Shown one piece after another: positions 52,003 through 60,880 of a stretch of 64,000 nucleotides of DNA (position 1 is the first letter of the stretch; each line of letters starts with the position of its first letter). The stretch is from assembly GCF_002845985.1 (NCBI RefSeq), contig NZ_PDFK01000007.1, forward strand, positions 1 through 64,000. The letters run 5' to 3'. Source of the DNA: Lysinibacillus fusiformis. Its GTDB lineage: Bacteria; Bacillota; Bacilli; Bacillales_A; Planococcaceae. The translations under genes were made by a program, and so were the position numbers. The notes under the pieces are model-generated. The model searched no databases, had not been told where the DNA came from, and saw only the letters and a program-made list of their open reading frames with translations.

Positions 52003-53160
52003 ATGACTGAACACGAAAATAAACGCTTTGTCATCTCTCAGGAAAATTGGTCTCTCCATCGTAAAGGGCACCAGGACCAGCAACGCCATATGGAAAAAGT
52101 GAAGGATGCGATTAAAAATAATTTACCCGATTTAGTTAGTGAAGAGAGTATTGTGATGTCTAATGGTCGCGAGGTTATTAAAATACCGATTCGTTCACTT
52201 GATGAATATAAAATTCGATATAACTATGATAACTCGAAGCATGTAGGGCAAGGACAAGGGGATAGTAGTGTTGGAGATGTAGTAGCTCGAGATGGCAGTA
52301 AAGCAAATCAGGCTCAAGGTAAAGGAAAAGAGGCGGGTGACAAGCCTGGCCAAGATTATTATGAAGCGGAAGTCAGTATTGAGGAAATTCAGAACGTCTT
52401 ATTTCATGAACTTGAGTTACCTAATTTACAACAAAAAGAAAAAGCAGATATTAAAACCGAAAAAATAGAGTTTAATGATATTCGAAAAAAAGGGCTAATG
52501 GGCAATGTTGATAAAAAACGTACGATTTTAAATGCAATAAAGCGCAATGCCATGAAAGGGAAAGCTGAAATTACGCCAATTCATAATGATGATTTACGTT
52601 TCAAGACGTGGGATGAGATTGAAAAGCCCGAATCCAAAGCAGTAGTACTTGCCATGATGGATACGAGTGGCTCGATGGGAGCTTTTGAAAAATATTGTGC
52701 ACGGAGCTTCTTCTTTTGGATGACGAAGTTTTTACGCTCCAAGTATGAAACAGTGGAAATAGAATTCATTGCCCATCATACAGAGGCGAAGGTGGTCACG
52801 GAGGAGGAATTTTTCACAAAGGGAGAAAGTGGAGGAACTATTTGTTCGTCAGCTTATAAAAAGGCACTGGAATTGATTGAGGGTAAATACCATCCTTCTC
52901 GCTATAATATTTATCCTGTACATTTCTCAGATGGTGAAAATATTTCAATGGATAATGAAAAGTGCTTGAAACTGGTGGGAGAGTTAATGGATGTCTCCAG
53001 TATGTTTGGCTATGGTGAGGTGAATCAACATAACCGTTTTTCAACACTTATGTATACTTATAAGAAAATTGATGATCCCAAATTTAGATATCATGTTTTG
53101 AGAAAAAAGGGCGATGTATACGATGCCTTAAAGAGCTTTTTCAAAAAAAATGAAGAGTGA
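52003..53160 (+). CDS. yhbH: YhbH family sporulation protein (DUF444)
   Basis: The start at ATG 52003 follows GGTGAGG by 7 nt and gives 385 residues. The DUF444 family pattern is seen: [18 protein letters not shown] at the N-terminus, a VWA-like core with [10 protein letters not shown] near residue 220, and [16 protein letters not shown] near 280. A Gly/Gln/Lys-rich linker covers about 78-118. In Bacillus it works with PrkA and SpoVR. A CATAGTAT at about 51959 may be part of a sigma-E promoter. Confidence 0.94.
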   Translation: MTEHENKRFVISQENWSLHRKGHQDQQRHMEKVKDAIKNNLPDLVSEESIVMSNGREVIKIPIRSLDEYKIRYNYDNSKHVGQGQGDSSVGDVVARDGSKANQAQGKGKEAGDKPGQDYYEAEVSIEEIQNVLFHELELPNLQQKEKADIKTEKIEFNDIRKKGLMGNVDKKRTILNAIKRNAMKGKAEITPIHNDDLRFKTWDEIEKPESKAVVLAMMDTSGSMGAFEKYCARSFFFWMTKFLRSKYETVEIEFIAHHTEAKVVTEEEFFTKGESGGTICSSAYKKALELIEGKYHPSRYNIYPVHFSDGENISMDNEKCLKLVGELMDVSSMFGYGEVNQHNRFSTLMYTYKKIDDPKFRYHVLRKKGDVYDALKSFFKKNEE

Positions 53161-53193
53161 GCTCAGCACAACGTTCAAAGGAGGCGGCGTAAA

Positions 53194-54597
53194 ATGGACA
53201 CGAAAGAGCTTCACCGAGCAATAGATGAAATTACCGAAATTGCCTCAAGCTTTGGCTTAGATTTCTATCCAATGCGTTATGAAATTTGTCCAGCAGATAT
53301 TATTTATACATTTGGCGCCTATGGTATGCCTACGCGTTTTTCCCATTGGAGCTTTGGAAAACAATTTCATAAAATGAAGCTTCAATATGACTTAGGGCTT
53401 AGTCAGATTTATGAGCTTGTGATCAATTCTAATCCATGCTATGCATTTTTATTGGATACCAATACGTTAACTCAAAATAAATTGATTATCGCTCACGTAT
53501 TAGCACACTGTGATTTCTTTAAAAATAATGTGCGTTTTTCCAACACTAGAAAAGATATGGTAGAGAGCATGACGGCAACGGCCGAACGAATAGCTGGCTA
53601 TGAAAGAGAATATGGCAAGGATGAGGTTGAGCAGTTTTTAGATGCAGTGTTAGCTATTCAAGAGCATATTGATCCCTCCATTATACGTCCTAAGCTATCT
53701 TGGAGTGAGGATGAGGAGCTTGAAGATGAAAAAACACCAGCAAAATCACCATACGATGATTTGTGGAGCATTGAAGAAAAAGAAAAAGTGTATAAACCTA
53801 TTAGACGAAGATTAAAGCAATTTCCACCAAAGCCAGAAAAGGATATCCTGTTATTCCTAGAGGAGTATAGCCGTGAGTTGGAAGACTGGCAACGAGATAT
53901 ATTAACAATGATGCGGGAGGAAATGCTTTATTTTTGGCCACAATTGGAAACGAAAATAATGAATGAGGGATGGGCTTCCTTCTGGCATCAACGAATCATG
54001 CGAGAATTAAAATTAACAACCGCTGAGACAATCGAATTCGCCAAGTTAAATGCAGGGGTTGTCCAGCCGTCCAAAACATCAATTAATCCATATTACCTTG
54101 GGATAAAGATTTTTGAGGATATTGAAAATCGTTATAATAACCCTACAGAGGAAATGAAGCGGTTAGGTGTGCAGCCAAACACCGGACGTGAAAAAATCTT
54201 TGAAGTAAGAGAGATAGAATCAGATATTTCCTTTATTCGAAACTACCTAACCAAAGATTTGGCAAAGCGAGAAGATTTATATTTGTTCCAAAAGAAAGGA
54301 AATGAATATCGTATCACTGATAAAGATCATGAGATGGTACGAGATCAGCTTGTATCGATGCGTGTAAACGGCGGCTTCCCATATATTGTGGTGAAAAATG
54401 GCGATTATTTACGTAATGGTGAGCTCTACTTAGTACATGGTTACGAAGGGATGGAGTTAGATCCGCAGTATTTAGAAAATGTATTACCTTATATTTATCA
54501 ACTATGGGGTCGCCCGGTACATTTAGAAACATACGTGGATAATAAGCCAATGCTCTATTCATATGATGGTACAAAAAATTATAAACGTAATGTCTAA
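53194..54597 (+). CDS. spoVR: stage V sporulation protein R
   Basis: SpoVR is needed for normal cortex formation in B. subtilis. The 467-residue protein shows typical blocks: [30 protein letters not shown] near the start (residues 25-54), [12 protein letters not shown] near 103 and [15 protein letters not shown] near 260. AAAGGAGG precedes the ATG. It lies 33 nt after yhbH and probably shares its transcript. Confidence 0.96.
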   Translation: MDTKELHRAIDEITEIASSFGLDFYPMRYEICPADIIYTFGAYGMPTRFSHWSFGKQFHKMKLQYDLGLSQIYELVINSNPCYAFLLDTNTLTQNKLIIAHVLAHCDFFKNNVRFSNTRKDMVESMTATAERIAGYEREYGKDEVEQFLDAVLAIQEHIDPSIIRPKLSWSEDEELEDEKTPAKSPYDDLWSIEEKEKVYKPIRRRLKQFPPKPEKDILLFLEEYSRELEDWQRDILTMMREEMLYFWPQLETKIMNEGWASFWHQRIMRELKLTTAETIEFAKLNAGVVQPSKTSINPYYLGIKIFEDIENRYNNPTEEMKRLGVQPNTGREKIFEVREIESDISFIRNYLTKDLAKREDLYLFQKKGNEYRITDKDHEMVRDQLVSMRVNGGFPYIVVKNGDYLRNGELYLVHGYEGMELDPQYLENVLPYIYQLWGRPVHLETYVDNKPMLYSYDGTKNYKRNV

Positions 54598-54598
54598 T

Positions 54599-54647
54599 AA
54601 AAAACTTCTATCTGTTGACAGCTTGCTCAAACAGATAGAAGTTTTTT
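54599..54647. terminator. bidirectional terminator after spoVR
   Basis: AAAAACTTCTATCTGTT pairs with AACAGATAGAAGTTTTT over about 17 bp, with T on one side and A on the other. It serves the convergent pair spoVR and the Asn/Gly-rich gene. Confidence 0.88.
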
Positions 54648-54652
54648 AGATC

Positions 54653-55072
54653 CTACTGCTCACTATCTTCAGTTAACACATCGATGTCCTCTTCATTACT
54701 TTCACTATGATTTGAAGATGAATGGATATCGCTATCAATTACTAAGCTATCCCGTACTTTTATTCCTTGCTGGCCACCTGCCTCGTCATTATGATTACCA
54801 GCTATACCACTTCTGCCATTTCCATCAGCAAATTGAGAATGAACATTGCGTGTATGACTACCGTTACTAGCATTTTGTCCACCTTGGTTGGCATTTGTAC
54901 CTACATCATGATTGATTTGACCTCCACCTTCTGCTCGCTGTTCAAAGTGAAAGTCTGTATTTCCTATATTGAATGTAAAATTAATCGTTATATGATTTTT
55001 CCCTTGCTTATTAGAGGATTCCCGCTCAGGTTCGTCAGGTCCAAAAAAATTTTTAGAACTAAAACCAGACAT
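54653..55072 (-). CDS. Asn/Gly/Ser-rich hydrophilic protein, unknown
   Basis: The 139-residue protein starts at ATG 55072 after GAAAGGAGGAG. It begins MSGFSSKNFFGPDEPERE, followed by HITINFTFNIGNTDFHFEQ, a beta-like stretch, then a low-complexity tail rich in Asn, Gly, Ser, His and acidic residues. There is no signal peptide or helix. Its place beside the spoVR cluster and its composition recall spore-coat proteins, but this is only a guess. Confidence 0.6.
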   Translation of the reverse strand: MSGFSSKNFFGPDEPERESSNKQGKNHITINFTFNIGNTDFHFEQRAEGGGQINHDVGTNANQGGQNASNGSHTRNVHSQFADGNGRSGIAGNHNDEAGGQQGIKVRDSLVIDSDIHSSSNHSESNEEDIDVLTEDSEQ

Positions 55073-55267
55073 TATTTCTCCTCCTTTCGTTTAATATACT
55101 ATTAACATATTAGCGCTTCGTAAACCCACTTGTACGTGTAGCCATGTTATCTAGAGAAAAGGTAGGAGTGTCCAGAGGTAAGCTCAACGATTTTTGCTAT
55201 CTATCCAATAAATTTGTTAAAATGAATGAGATTTGATTATTTAGTGAATGGGAACGGAGAAGCAACG

Positions 55268-56143
55268 TTGAGAACATTTAAAAAGGTTTATATAGAAATA
55301 ACGAGTGTTTGTAATTTAGCATGTAGTTTTTGTCCACCTACAGCTCGTGCAAAAGGACTTATAAAAGTCGAACAATTTAATAAAATATTAGACGAAATTC
55401 GCCCACATACCAAATATATTTATTTGCATGTCAAAGGAGAGCCACTTTTACATCCAAGGATCGACCAGCTATTAGATGCCGCCCATGCAAAGGGATTTAA
55501 AGTCAATATCACAACAAATGGGACACTTATCAAAAAGAATCGGGAAAAAATATTAGGAAAACCGGCATTACGTCAAATTAATTTCTCATTGCATAGTTTT
55601 GATGGGCATGAAGGTTCTGAAAACCGTGAAAAGTATTTGGGGGATATTTTGGATTTTGTGCGGGACGCTAGAGAATATAAGACCATCATTTCCTATCGTT
55701 TATGGAATTTACAACAGGATCATGTTTCGGATGTTGCAGCACGTCGAAATCGTGAGACATTAGAAATATTAGAAAACGAGTATAATCTTGACTATCACAT
55801 TGAAGAAAGAGTAGAGCCTGGTAAAGGGGTAAAAATTGCTCCTCATGTTTATTTGAATCAGGATCATGAATTTAAATGGCCGAGCTTGCTTGAGCAAGAG
55901 GACGAGGGTAAAGGTTTTTGTCATGCATTGCGTAGTCAAGCAGCTATTCTTGTGGATGGAACAGTTGTACCTTGCTGCTTAGATGGAGAAGGTGTCATTA
56001 ATTTAGGAAATGTCCATGAGAAATCCTTCTCAGAAATTGTGGAGGGAGAACGTGCCAATAAGATTGTAGATGGTTTCTCACGAAGAGAGGCTGTTGAGGA
56101 ACTATGCAGAAAATGTGGCTATCGTCAAAAGTTTGGTATGTAG
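55268..56143 (+). CDS. radical SAM/SPASM domain protein
   Basis: The start is TTG 55268, with GGAGA 7 nt upstream; the ATG at 55226 lacks a site. The 291-residue protein has the radical SAM CxxxCxxC motif at C15, C19, C22 (SVCNLACSFC), the GEP-type motif KGEPLLHPR near residue 58 and a C-terminal SPASM cluster (CC at about 236, and CRKC near 278). SPASM enzymes often modify peptides or proteins; no clear precursor peptide is nearby. Confidence 0.85.
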   Translation: MRTFKKVYIEITSVCNLACSFCPPTARAKGLIKVEQFNKILDEIRPHTKYIYLHVKGEPLLHPRIDQLLDAAHAKGFKVNITTNGTLIKKNREKILGKPALRQINFSLHSFDGHEGSENREKYLGDILDFVRDAREYKTIISYRLWNLQQDHVSDVAARRNRETLEILENEYNLDYHIEERVEPGKGVKIAPHVYLNQDHEFKWPSLLEQEDEGKGFCHALRSQAAILVDGTVVPCCLDGEGVINLGNVHEKSFSEIVEGERANKIVDGFSRREAVEELCRKCGYRQKFGM

Positions 56144-56155
56144 CTATTATTGAAA

Positions 56156-56199
56156 AGAAGCAGCTCCGATGTGTCATTGACCATTGGAGCTGTTTTTCT
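56156..56199. terminator. bidirectional terminator
   Basis: CAGCTCC (56161-56167) pairs with GGAGCTG (56186-56192), flanked by A and T runs. The 3' end of the reverse XRE gene lies within it. It ends both convergent genes. Confidence 0.8.
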
Positions 56200-56563
56200 T
56201 CGATTGGGAATCAATCGTATCTAAAAAATCCTTCGTAATACGAACTACGTATTTTACCTCGTCTAAGTTACGTTCTCTTAATAATGATCGATGAATGTCT
56301 AGCATGAGGTTCTTTTCCTCAATATCAGTAACGCCAGATAATTTTTGAAAATTAAAAAGCTCCTCAGGGGTAATATCCAATGCCTTCATAATTGTTTCCA
56401 ATGTACTAAGGGTAATATTAGATTGTCCGTGTTCGATATTGGAAACGCGTCCTTTACTGAAACCTAACTTCCCTGTTCTTTCAGCCACTTCTTCTTGGCT
56501 TAGCCCTTTGGATAATCTAATAATACGGAGTTGTTCACCTACTAGCTTTAAAAAATCTGACAT
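56174..56563 (-). CDS. XRE family transcriptional regulator
   Basis: The start at ATG 56563 follows AGAGGTG by 6 nt, giving 129 residues. The helix-turn-helix lies in LRIIRLSKGLSQEEVAERTG and KGRVSNIEHGQSNITLSTLE (about residues 13-60). A second part of about 55 residues, with EEKNLMLDIHRSLLRERNLDEVKYVV, follows. It is divergent from the HsdS-like gene with palindromes between, so it may control itself and that gene. Confidence 0.85.
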   Translation of the reverse strand: MSDFLKLVGEQLRIIRLSKGLSQEEVAERTGKLGFSKGRVSNIEHGQSNITLSTLETIMKALDITPEELFNFQKLSGVTDIEEKNLMLDIHRSLLRERNLDEVKYVVRITKDFLDTIDSQSKKNSSNGQ

Positions 56564-56615
56564 ATGATTCACCTCTATGTTAAAAGCTAGTGAAAAATAG
56601 TGGAAATGACTATAC

Positions 56616-56660
56616 TATTATAGTGGTATAATAGAGAAAATGTACCGTTAAAATGGTACA
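56616..56660. promoter_or_regulatory. two palindromes between the XRE and HsdS-like genes
   Basis: CTATTATA-GTGG-TATAATAG (56616-56635) is a perfect palindrome that contains a TATAAT -10-like box on both strands. TGTACC-N8-GGTACA (56641-56660) is a second perfect inverted repeat. Both lie in the divergent intergenic region and look like operators for the neighbouring XRE protein. Confidence 0.55.
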
Positions 56661-56776
56661 ATGTTTAATGAGAAATCTTTTATTAGACAAATAGCCTAAA
56701 TAAGTTACTAGGTAAAAGGCGTTAGTGAAGGTTGCTTTAAGGGTATAAAATGGGACAGGGGATTGGAGGATCAAAC

Positions 56777-57424
56777 ATGGTGAAGCAGTTTTTTATAGAA
56801 GAAGTAGCAAAAATCCAAGTGGGTAATAGCATGATGAATGATACAAGTTTTGCGAGAGAAGGCACTCCTTTCATATCCGAAAAAACGCTAATGAAATTAA
56901 TAATAGAAGATGATTTTAGTCAAGTACCGAGAGTTGATCATACAATGGATTCGCTGACTATGTCACAAGTGCCTGCTAAAAGTATCCTTCTTAACAAAAT
57001 CAATTTGAAAGAATCCTCAATTTATCAGTGTAAAAAGGCTGTATGTATTGGTCAGGATATTATTGCCATCATTCCTAATGAATCGATAATTGTCAGTGAT
57101 TATTTATTGCATTTTTTAAAATGGTATCAAGTAAATAATAACGTGTGTAATGTCTATCATATAATGATTGAATTACCACCGATTGATATTCAGCTTCACA
57201 TAGCACAGCTATTAAACGCTATCCAATATTTATTAGTTAATAAAGATTCTTTAGTAACGGCGATAGAGGGACTCCCACAGTATTTTAATGATATTTCAAA
57301 GCAAGTAAAACAGCATTCAAATGACATACATTATGGCTTTGAACAGCTCCAACGGCAATATATTGATATGTTACATATATTTTTTAATGGTGATTTTTTG
57401 AATGATCCTTTTAGTGTTAAGTGA
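56777..57424 (+). CDS. orphan HsdS-like (type I restriction specificity) protein
   Basis: The start at ATG 56777 follows GGAGGA by 6 nt, giving 215 residues. PFISEKTLMKLI, VPAKSILLNKINLKES and CKKAVCIGQDIIAIIPNE follow the pattern of an HsdS target recognition domain. IELPPIDIQLHIAQLLNAIQYLL near residue 135-158 matches the IPLPPLxxQxxIAxxLD segment and leads into a helical spacer. It is only one TRD long. No hsdM or hsdR lies in the window. Confidence 0.6.
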   Translation: MVKQFFIEEVAKIQVGNSMMNDTSFAREGTPFISEKTLMKLIIEDDFSQVPRVDHTMDSLTMSQVPAKSILLNKINLKESSIYQCKKAVCIGQDIIAIIPNESIIVSDYLLHFLKWYQVNNNVCNVYHIMIELPPIDIQLHIAQLLNAIQYLLVNKDSLVTAIEGLPQYFNDISKQVKQHSNDIHYGFEQLQRQYIDMLHIFFNGDFLNDPFSVK

Positions 57425-57439
57425 TTGAACAAAACAGAA

Positions 57440-57476
57440 ATCGGTGCAAGATGGATTGTTCAATCCTTGCACCGAT
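57440..57476. terminator. hairpin between the HsdS-like gene and RNase J gene
   Basis: ATCGGTGCAAG (57440-57450) pairs perfectly with CTTGCACCGAT (57466-57476), with GGATTG/CAATCC inside. On the reverse strand TTTCTGTTTTG follows, so it best serves the RNase J gene; the forward strand lacks a T run. Confidence 0.75.
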
Positions 57477-57479
57477 CAG

Positions 57480-59153
57480 TTATATTTCAATAATAATTGG
57501 TAAAACCATAGGCTTTCGTTTAGTTTGGTTAAATAAATATTGTCCTACTGCTCTTTTGATTTCACGTCGTAGAACATGGATTTGCTGTCTGTTTTCTTCT
57601 TGTAGTTCTACAACGATTTCTTTGGTAAGCACATTGACCTTATTCAACAGCTCCTCGAAATCCTTCGCATAAACAAAACCACGGGATATGGTATCAGGTT
57701 CTGAAATAAAAGCACCATCTACTTTATTGAGTGTTAAGACGATGACAAGCATTCCGTCTTCTGAAAGCTGCTTGCGATCACGAAGGACAATGCCTTCAAC
57801 TTCACCTATGCCGATTCCATCAACATACGTATCACCTGCTGGAATTTTACGAGTTTGTCGTGCCTTCGAGTTTTCAATATCAACGACATCGCCGTTTTTC
57901 ATAATAAAGGTATTCCCTTTTTGGACACCAACCGCTTCTGCTAATAAGCGATGCTGGTGTAGCATGCGGAATTCACCATGAATAGGGATGAAAAATTGTG
58001 GCTTCATAAATGTTAGCATAAGCTTCAGATCTTCTTGATGACCATGTCCTGAAACATGCATGCCTGTATGGCTAGAAGATCCATAAATAACTTTTGCACC
58101 AAGCTGAAACAAATTATCCACAATACGCGATACACCCTTCTCATTGCCTGGAATTGGGGAGGCCGCTAAAATAACCGTATCATCTGGTAGAATTTTCACT
58201 TCACGATGGTTGCCATTTGCTAAACGGGCAAGCGCAGCTAGAGGCTCGCCCTGGCTGCCTGTGCAAAGTACCACGACCTCCTCGGGTGGAAGGTATTTCA
58301 CTTCTCGTGCATCAATTAACATATCTTCTGGAACAAATAAATAGCCCCGTTCTATCGCTACATCAACAACATTGACCATGCTGCGTCCCAATAAAGCTAA
58401 CTTCCTATTGGTAGCAATAGCTGCATGTACGATTTGTTGGATACGATTAACGTTTGAAGCAAAGGTCGAAATGATTACTTTCCGTTCAGCATGTAAAAAA
58501 GCATCCTCAATATGGTGACCAACGAGCTGTTCAGAAGGTGTTAAACCTGGCCTCTCTGCATTCGTACTTTCCGAGATAAGAACGAGCACTCCTTTTGAAC
58601 CAATTTCAGCCATTTTATGAATATCGGCAAATTGATTATTAACGGGTGTTAAATCAAATTTAAAATCGCCAGTATGGACTACGTTCCCTTCAGGAGTGCC
58701 CATTACGATTCCTAAACAATCAGGTATACTATGATTAGTTCTAAAGAAACTAATATCCATTTGTCCTAAATGTAGAGCGGAGTCAGCGTGAATTTCAATT
58801 AAATCGGTTTCTCTTAACAGCTTATGTTCTTTGAGCTTTAATTCGATAAGCCCTAGAGTAAAACGAGTAGCATACACAGGCACATTCAATTTTTTTAATA
58901 AATAGGGGATACCACCGATGTGATCTTCATGACCATGCGTAACAATTAGAGCCTTCACTTTTTCTTTATTTTCCAGTAAATAAGTAATATCAGGAATAAT
59001 TAAATCAATACCAAGTAAGGTTTCATCTGGAAATTTTGCTCCGCAATCAATAATGATGATGTCATCTGCATATTGTACTACATACATATTTTTTCCAATT
59101 TCATTAATGCCACCTAAGGCAAATATGGATAATAACTGTTTACTTGTGGACAC
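57480..59153 (-). CDS. rnj: RNase J family ribonuclease
   Basis: RNase J is a metallo-beta-lactamase/beta-CASP exo- and endoribonuclease. The 557-residue protein has the metal motif THGHEDHIGG (H73, H75, D77, H78), later STFASNVNR, TGSQGEPLAALARLA and IHGEFRML blocks, and the C-terminal domain ending RPMVLPIIIEI. The length is that of RNase J1/J2. Whether it is J1, J2 or a third copy cannot be told here. GGAGGG lies upstream of the ATG. Confidence 0.93.
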   Translation of the reverse strand: MSTSKQLLSIFALGGINEIGKNMYVVQYADDIIIIDCGAKFPDETLLGIDLIIPDITYLLENKEKVKALIVTHGHEDHIGGIPYLLKKLNVPVYATRFTLGLIELKLKEHKLLRETDLIEIHADSALHLGQMDISFFRTNHSIPDCLGIVMGTPEGNVVHTGDFKFDLTPVNNQFADIHKMAEIGSKGVLVLISESTNAERPGLTPSEQLVGHHIEDAFLHAERKVIISTFASNVNRIQQIVHAAIATNRKLALLGRSMVNVVDVAIERGYLFVPEDMLIDAREVKYLPPEEVVVLCTGSQGEPLAALARLANGNHREVKILPDDTVILAASPIPGNEKGVSRIVDNLFQLGAKVIYGSSSHTGMHVSGHGHQEDLKLMLTFMKPQFFIPIHGEFRMLHQHRLLAEAVGVQKGNTFIMKNGDVVDIENSKARQTRKIPAGDTYVDGIGIGEVEGIVLRDRKQLSEDGMLVIVLTLNKVDGAFISEPDTISRGFVYAKDFEELLNKVNVLTKEIVVELQEENRQQIHVLRREIKRAVGQYLFNQTKRKPMVLPIIIEI

Positions 59154-59399
59154 CGTATTCCCTCCTATAGCTCTCCTTTAACTATAGGTAGTATAGCTTT
59201 TAGCATTTCATCCTATACGAAAACAACAATGCTACTAATTGTATTTCACAAAATGAGGTAAATCATTGTCTAATTTTGTGGCATATACATAGGGATTGGC
59301 TAGAAATCATGCTCAATTTATTCATGATGCACTTTATCCCTCATAAAAGGGTGATATTCAATTTGCCCAGACAAGCGAACAGGATTAAACATAACAAGA
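59154..59399. other. intergenic region, no supported gene
   Basis: This DNA separates the RNase J and ykuD genes. One 24-codon reverse frame (59318-59392) exists but lacks a ribosome binding site. The RNase J promoter should lie at the left end; no clear box pair was found. Confidence 0.5.
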
Positions 59400-59438
59400 G
59401 GCTATCTATTTTGATTTACAACTATAGATAGCCTCTTT
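59400..59438 (-). terminator. terminator after ykuD
   Basis: GAGGCTATCTAT pairs with ATAGATAGCCTC around a loop of about 14 nt. On the reverse strand it is followed by TTGTTATG, a short T-rich tail. Confidence 0.75.
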
Positions 59439-59440
59439 CG

Positions 59441-59935
59441 TTAGGGATGAATCACTACTTCTGTACCAATAGGGACGATGCTGGCAAGCTCTTCAACATC
59501 TTGATTTTGCATTCGTATACAACCATGTGAAACAGCATGCCCAATAGAGCTAGGATCATTTGTGCCATGAATTCCATAATGTTCTTTAGAGAGACTCATC
59601 CACATCGTTCCAAAAGGACCACCAGGGTTTGGAGCTTTATTGATGATAATAAAACTGCCTACTGGTGTTTCATGAAGCATACGTCCGACTGCGATAGGGT
59701 ATTGTTTTTGAAGGATATTATTTCTATATAAACGTAGCCAGCGATTATTGGTAGATATTTCGATACGGTAAGGAATTGTATCGGGATTTGGCAAGCCCGG
59801 GATGACAATTTGTTGACCAATAAAAAGATGATCAGGCTGGATTCCTGGGTTAGCAGCAACAATGGATGCCAACGGAGTACGATAGTCCTGAGCAATTTGA
59901 GTCAGTGTTTCTCCAGCTTTAACTGTATGAATCAA
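59441..59935 (-). CDS. ykuD: L,D-transpeptidase YkuD
   Basis: YkuD cross-links peptidoglycan by L,D-transpeptidation and occurs in spores of Bacillus. The 164-residue protein has an N-terminal LysM domain (residues 2-46) and a YkuD domain with HGTND (H123) and SHGCIRM (H137, catalytic C139). The length equals the well-known Bacillus YkuD. There is no signal peptide, as in Bacillus. GAGGGAAT precedes the ATG. Confidence 0.93.
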   Translation of the reverse strand: MIHTVKAGETLTQIAQDYRTPLASIVAANPGIQPDHLFIGQQIVIPGLPNPDTIPYRIEISTNNRWLRLYRNNILQKQYPIAVGRMLHETPVGSFIIINKAPNPGGPFGTMWMSLSKEHYGIHGTNDPSSIGHAVSHGCIRMQNQDVEELASIVPIGTEVVIHP

Positions 59936-60148
59936 TCATTATTCCCTCCTCTGCAAAGGTTTATGATTTTACTATATGCTTCAAATGATTTATGTAATTT
60001 TAAGGACGCAAGATATTTCAGCTTTCTGGATAAAATAAGCGATAGCATTGCAGGATCAAGGAGCATATAAAATGAAGGAATTTAAAATTACCTATTTTTT
60101 TGATGGATTGCACTATGTTCGAAGATTCATTTATGTTGATTCAGCAAA

Positions 60149-60170
60149 AAACGCCCACCTCTATAGGTGG
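60149..60170 (-). terminator. reverse-strand terminator-like hairpin
   Basis: CCACCTCTATAGGTGG forms a short stem; read on the reverse strand it is followed by GCGTTTTTTGC. It may end an RNA read from the repeat region on the reverse strand. Confidence 0.5.
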
Positions 60171-60303
60171 TGAGATGAATGCATAAATTGTTCTCTTTGA
60201 TTTAGTGGGTGTCCAAACATCGACTGAATCAAAATAAAAGCCCTAGCAGATGTCACAGATTTTGAAGAGGAACTTTTCGAGCAAACTTGAAAAAATCTGG
60301 GCG

Positions 60304-60329
60304 CAATTATGCTGAGGCGTAATTGATAT
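60304..60329 (+). repeat. short hairpin repeat, copy 1
   Basis: CAATTATGCTGAGGCGTAAT and the following TGATAT are repeated at 60855-60880 with one change (GAGG to GGGG in the loop). The unit is a hairpin, CAATTATGC/GCGTAATTG, with one G-U pair and a four-base loop. Confidence 0.75.
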
Positions 60330-60386
60330 GTTGTTGAAAAAGATGATGTCAACGGCAGAAAAAGTAAATTTGCAAGGTGAGAGGTT

Positions 60387-60488
60387 GATTTCCGTTCCGC
60401 CAGCGCCCTTTCCAGGGGCGTTCGATGAGCCGCTTCACTCACTTACGCTCGCTCCAGGGTCTCATCTGTAACGCTGGCTCCACTCCAA
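60387..60488 (-). repeat. structured dispersed repeat, copy 1 (reverse)
   Basis: Read on the reverse strand it begins TTGGAGTGGA and ends AACGGAAATC, the same ends as copy 2. Its closing stem is GCCAGCG/CGCTGGC (60399-60405 with 60472-60478), with inner hairpins CGCCC/GGGGCG and GATGAG/CTCATC. GC content is far above the neighbourhood. Similar repeats with GGAGCGGAAATCAAC-type ends are common in Bacillaceae genomes. Confidence 0.7.
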
Positions 60489-60686
60489 TCAACCATTCTG
60501 CAAAGTGTCTTTACTTTTTTTCATAGTAGTATAGCGATCAAATAGTCCATTATCTGTATTCTTAGAGGGGATAAACTCTTATTTTCAATATGGAGAAGTG
60601 ATGCGTGACAACACCTCTTCATAAAAAGTAGCGAACACCTTCACTTTATTTGAAAACCTTTGCTAAAAAGGTAACACTTTTATGGG

Positions 60687-60810
60687 TTGGAGTGGAAGGC
60701 TACTTGACTCCCGTGGGATAGCGAGACAGGCGAGCCTCTAAACGGAGCGGTAGCGGAGGAAGCGGCTCGGCGCTCGCCCACAGGAAAGCAAGTAGCCTGC
60801 AACGGAAATC
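60687..60810 (+). repeat. structured dispersed repeat, copy 2 (forward)
   Basis: It begins TTGGAGTGGA and ends AACGGAAATC. A perfect 10-bp closing stem, AGGCTACTTG (60697-60706) with CAAGTAGCCT (60789-60798), surrounds GC-rich inner hairpins. The stem sequence differs wholly from copy 1 yet pairs as well. It is inverted relative to copy 1 and 198 nt away. Confidence 0.7.
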
Positions 60811-60854
60811 CATTTCTCCCTTTCAATTGACTTTTTTGTTTTTCAACACTAAGG

Positions 60855-60880
60855 CAATTATGCTGGGGCGTAATTGATAT
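60855..60880 (+). repeat. short hairpin repeat, copy 2
   Basis: This copy matches 60304-60329 at 25 of 26 positions. It lies right of the structured repeat pair and borders the C-terminal gene piece. Confidence 0.75.

Noticed and set aside
59318..59392. 24-codon reverse ORF between rnj and ykuD
   Set aside because: No ribosome binding site and too short to judge.
60161..60442. 93-codon reverse ORF across the first structured repeat
   Set aside because: It runs through a palindromic repeat and a terminator-like hairpin, without a ribosome binding site; it may be read-through of repeat DNA.
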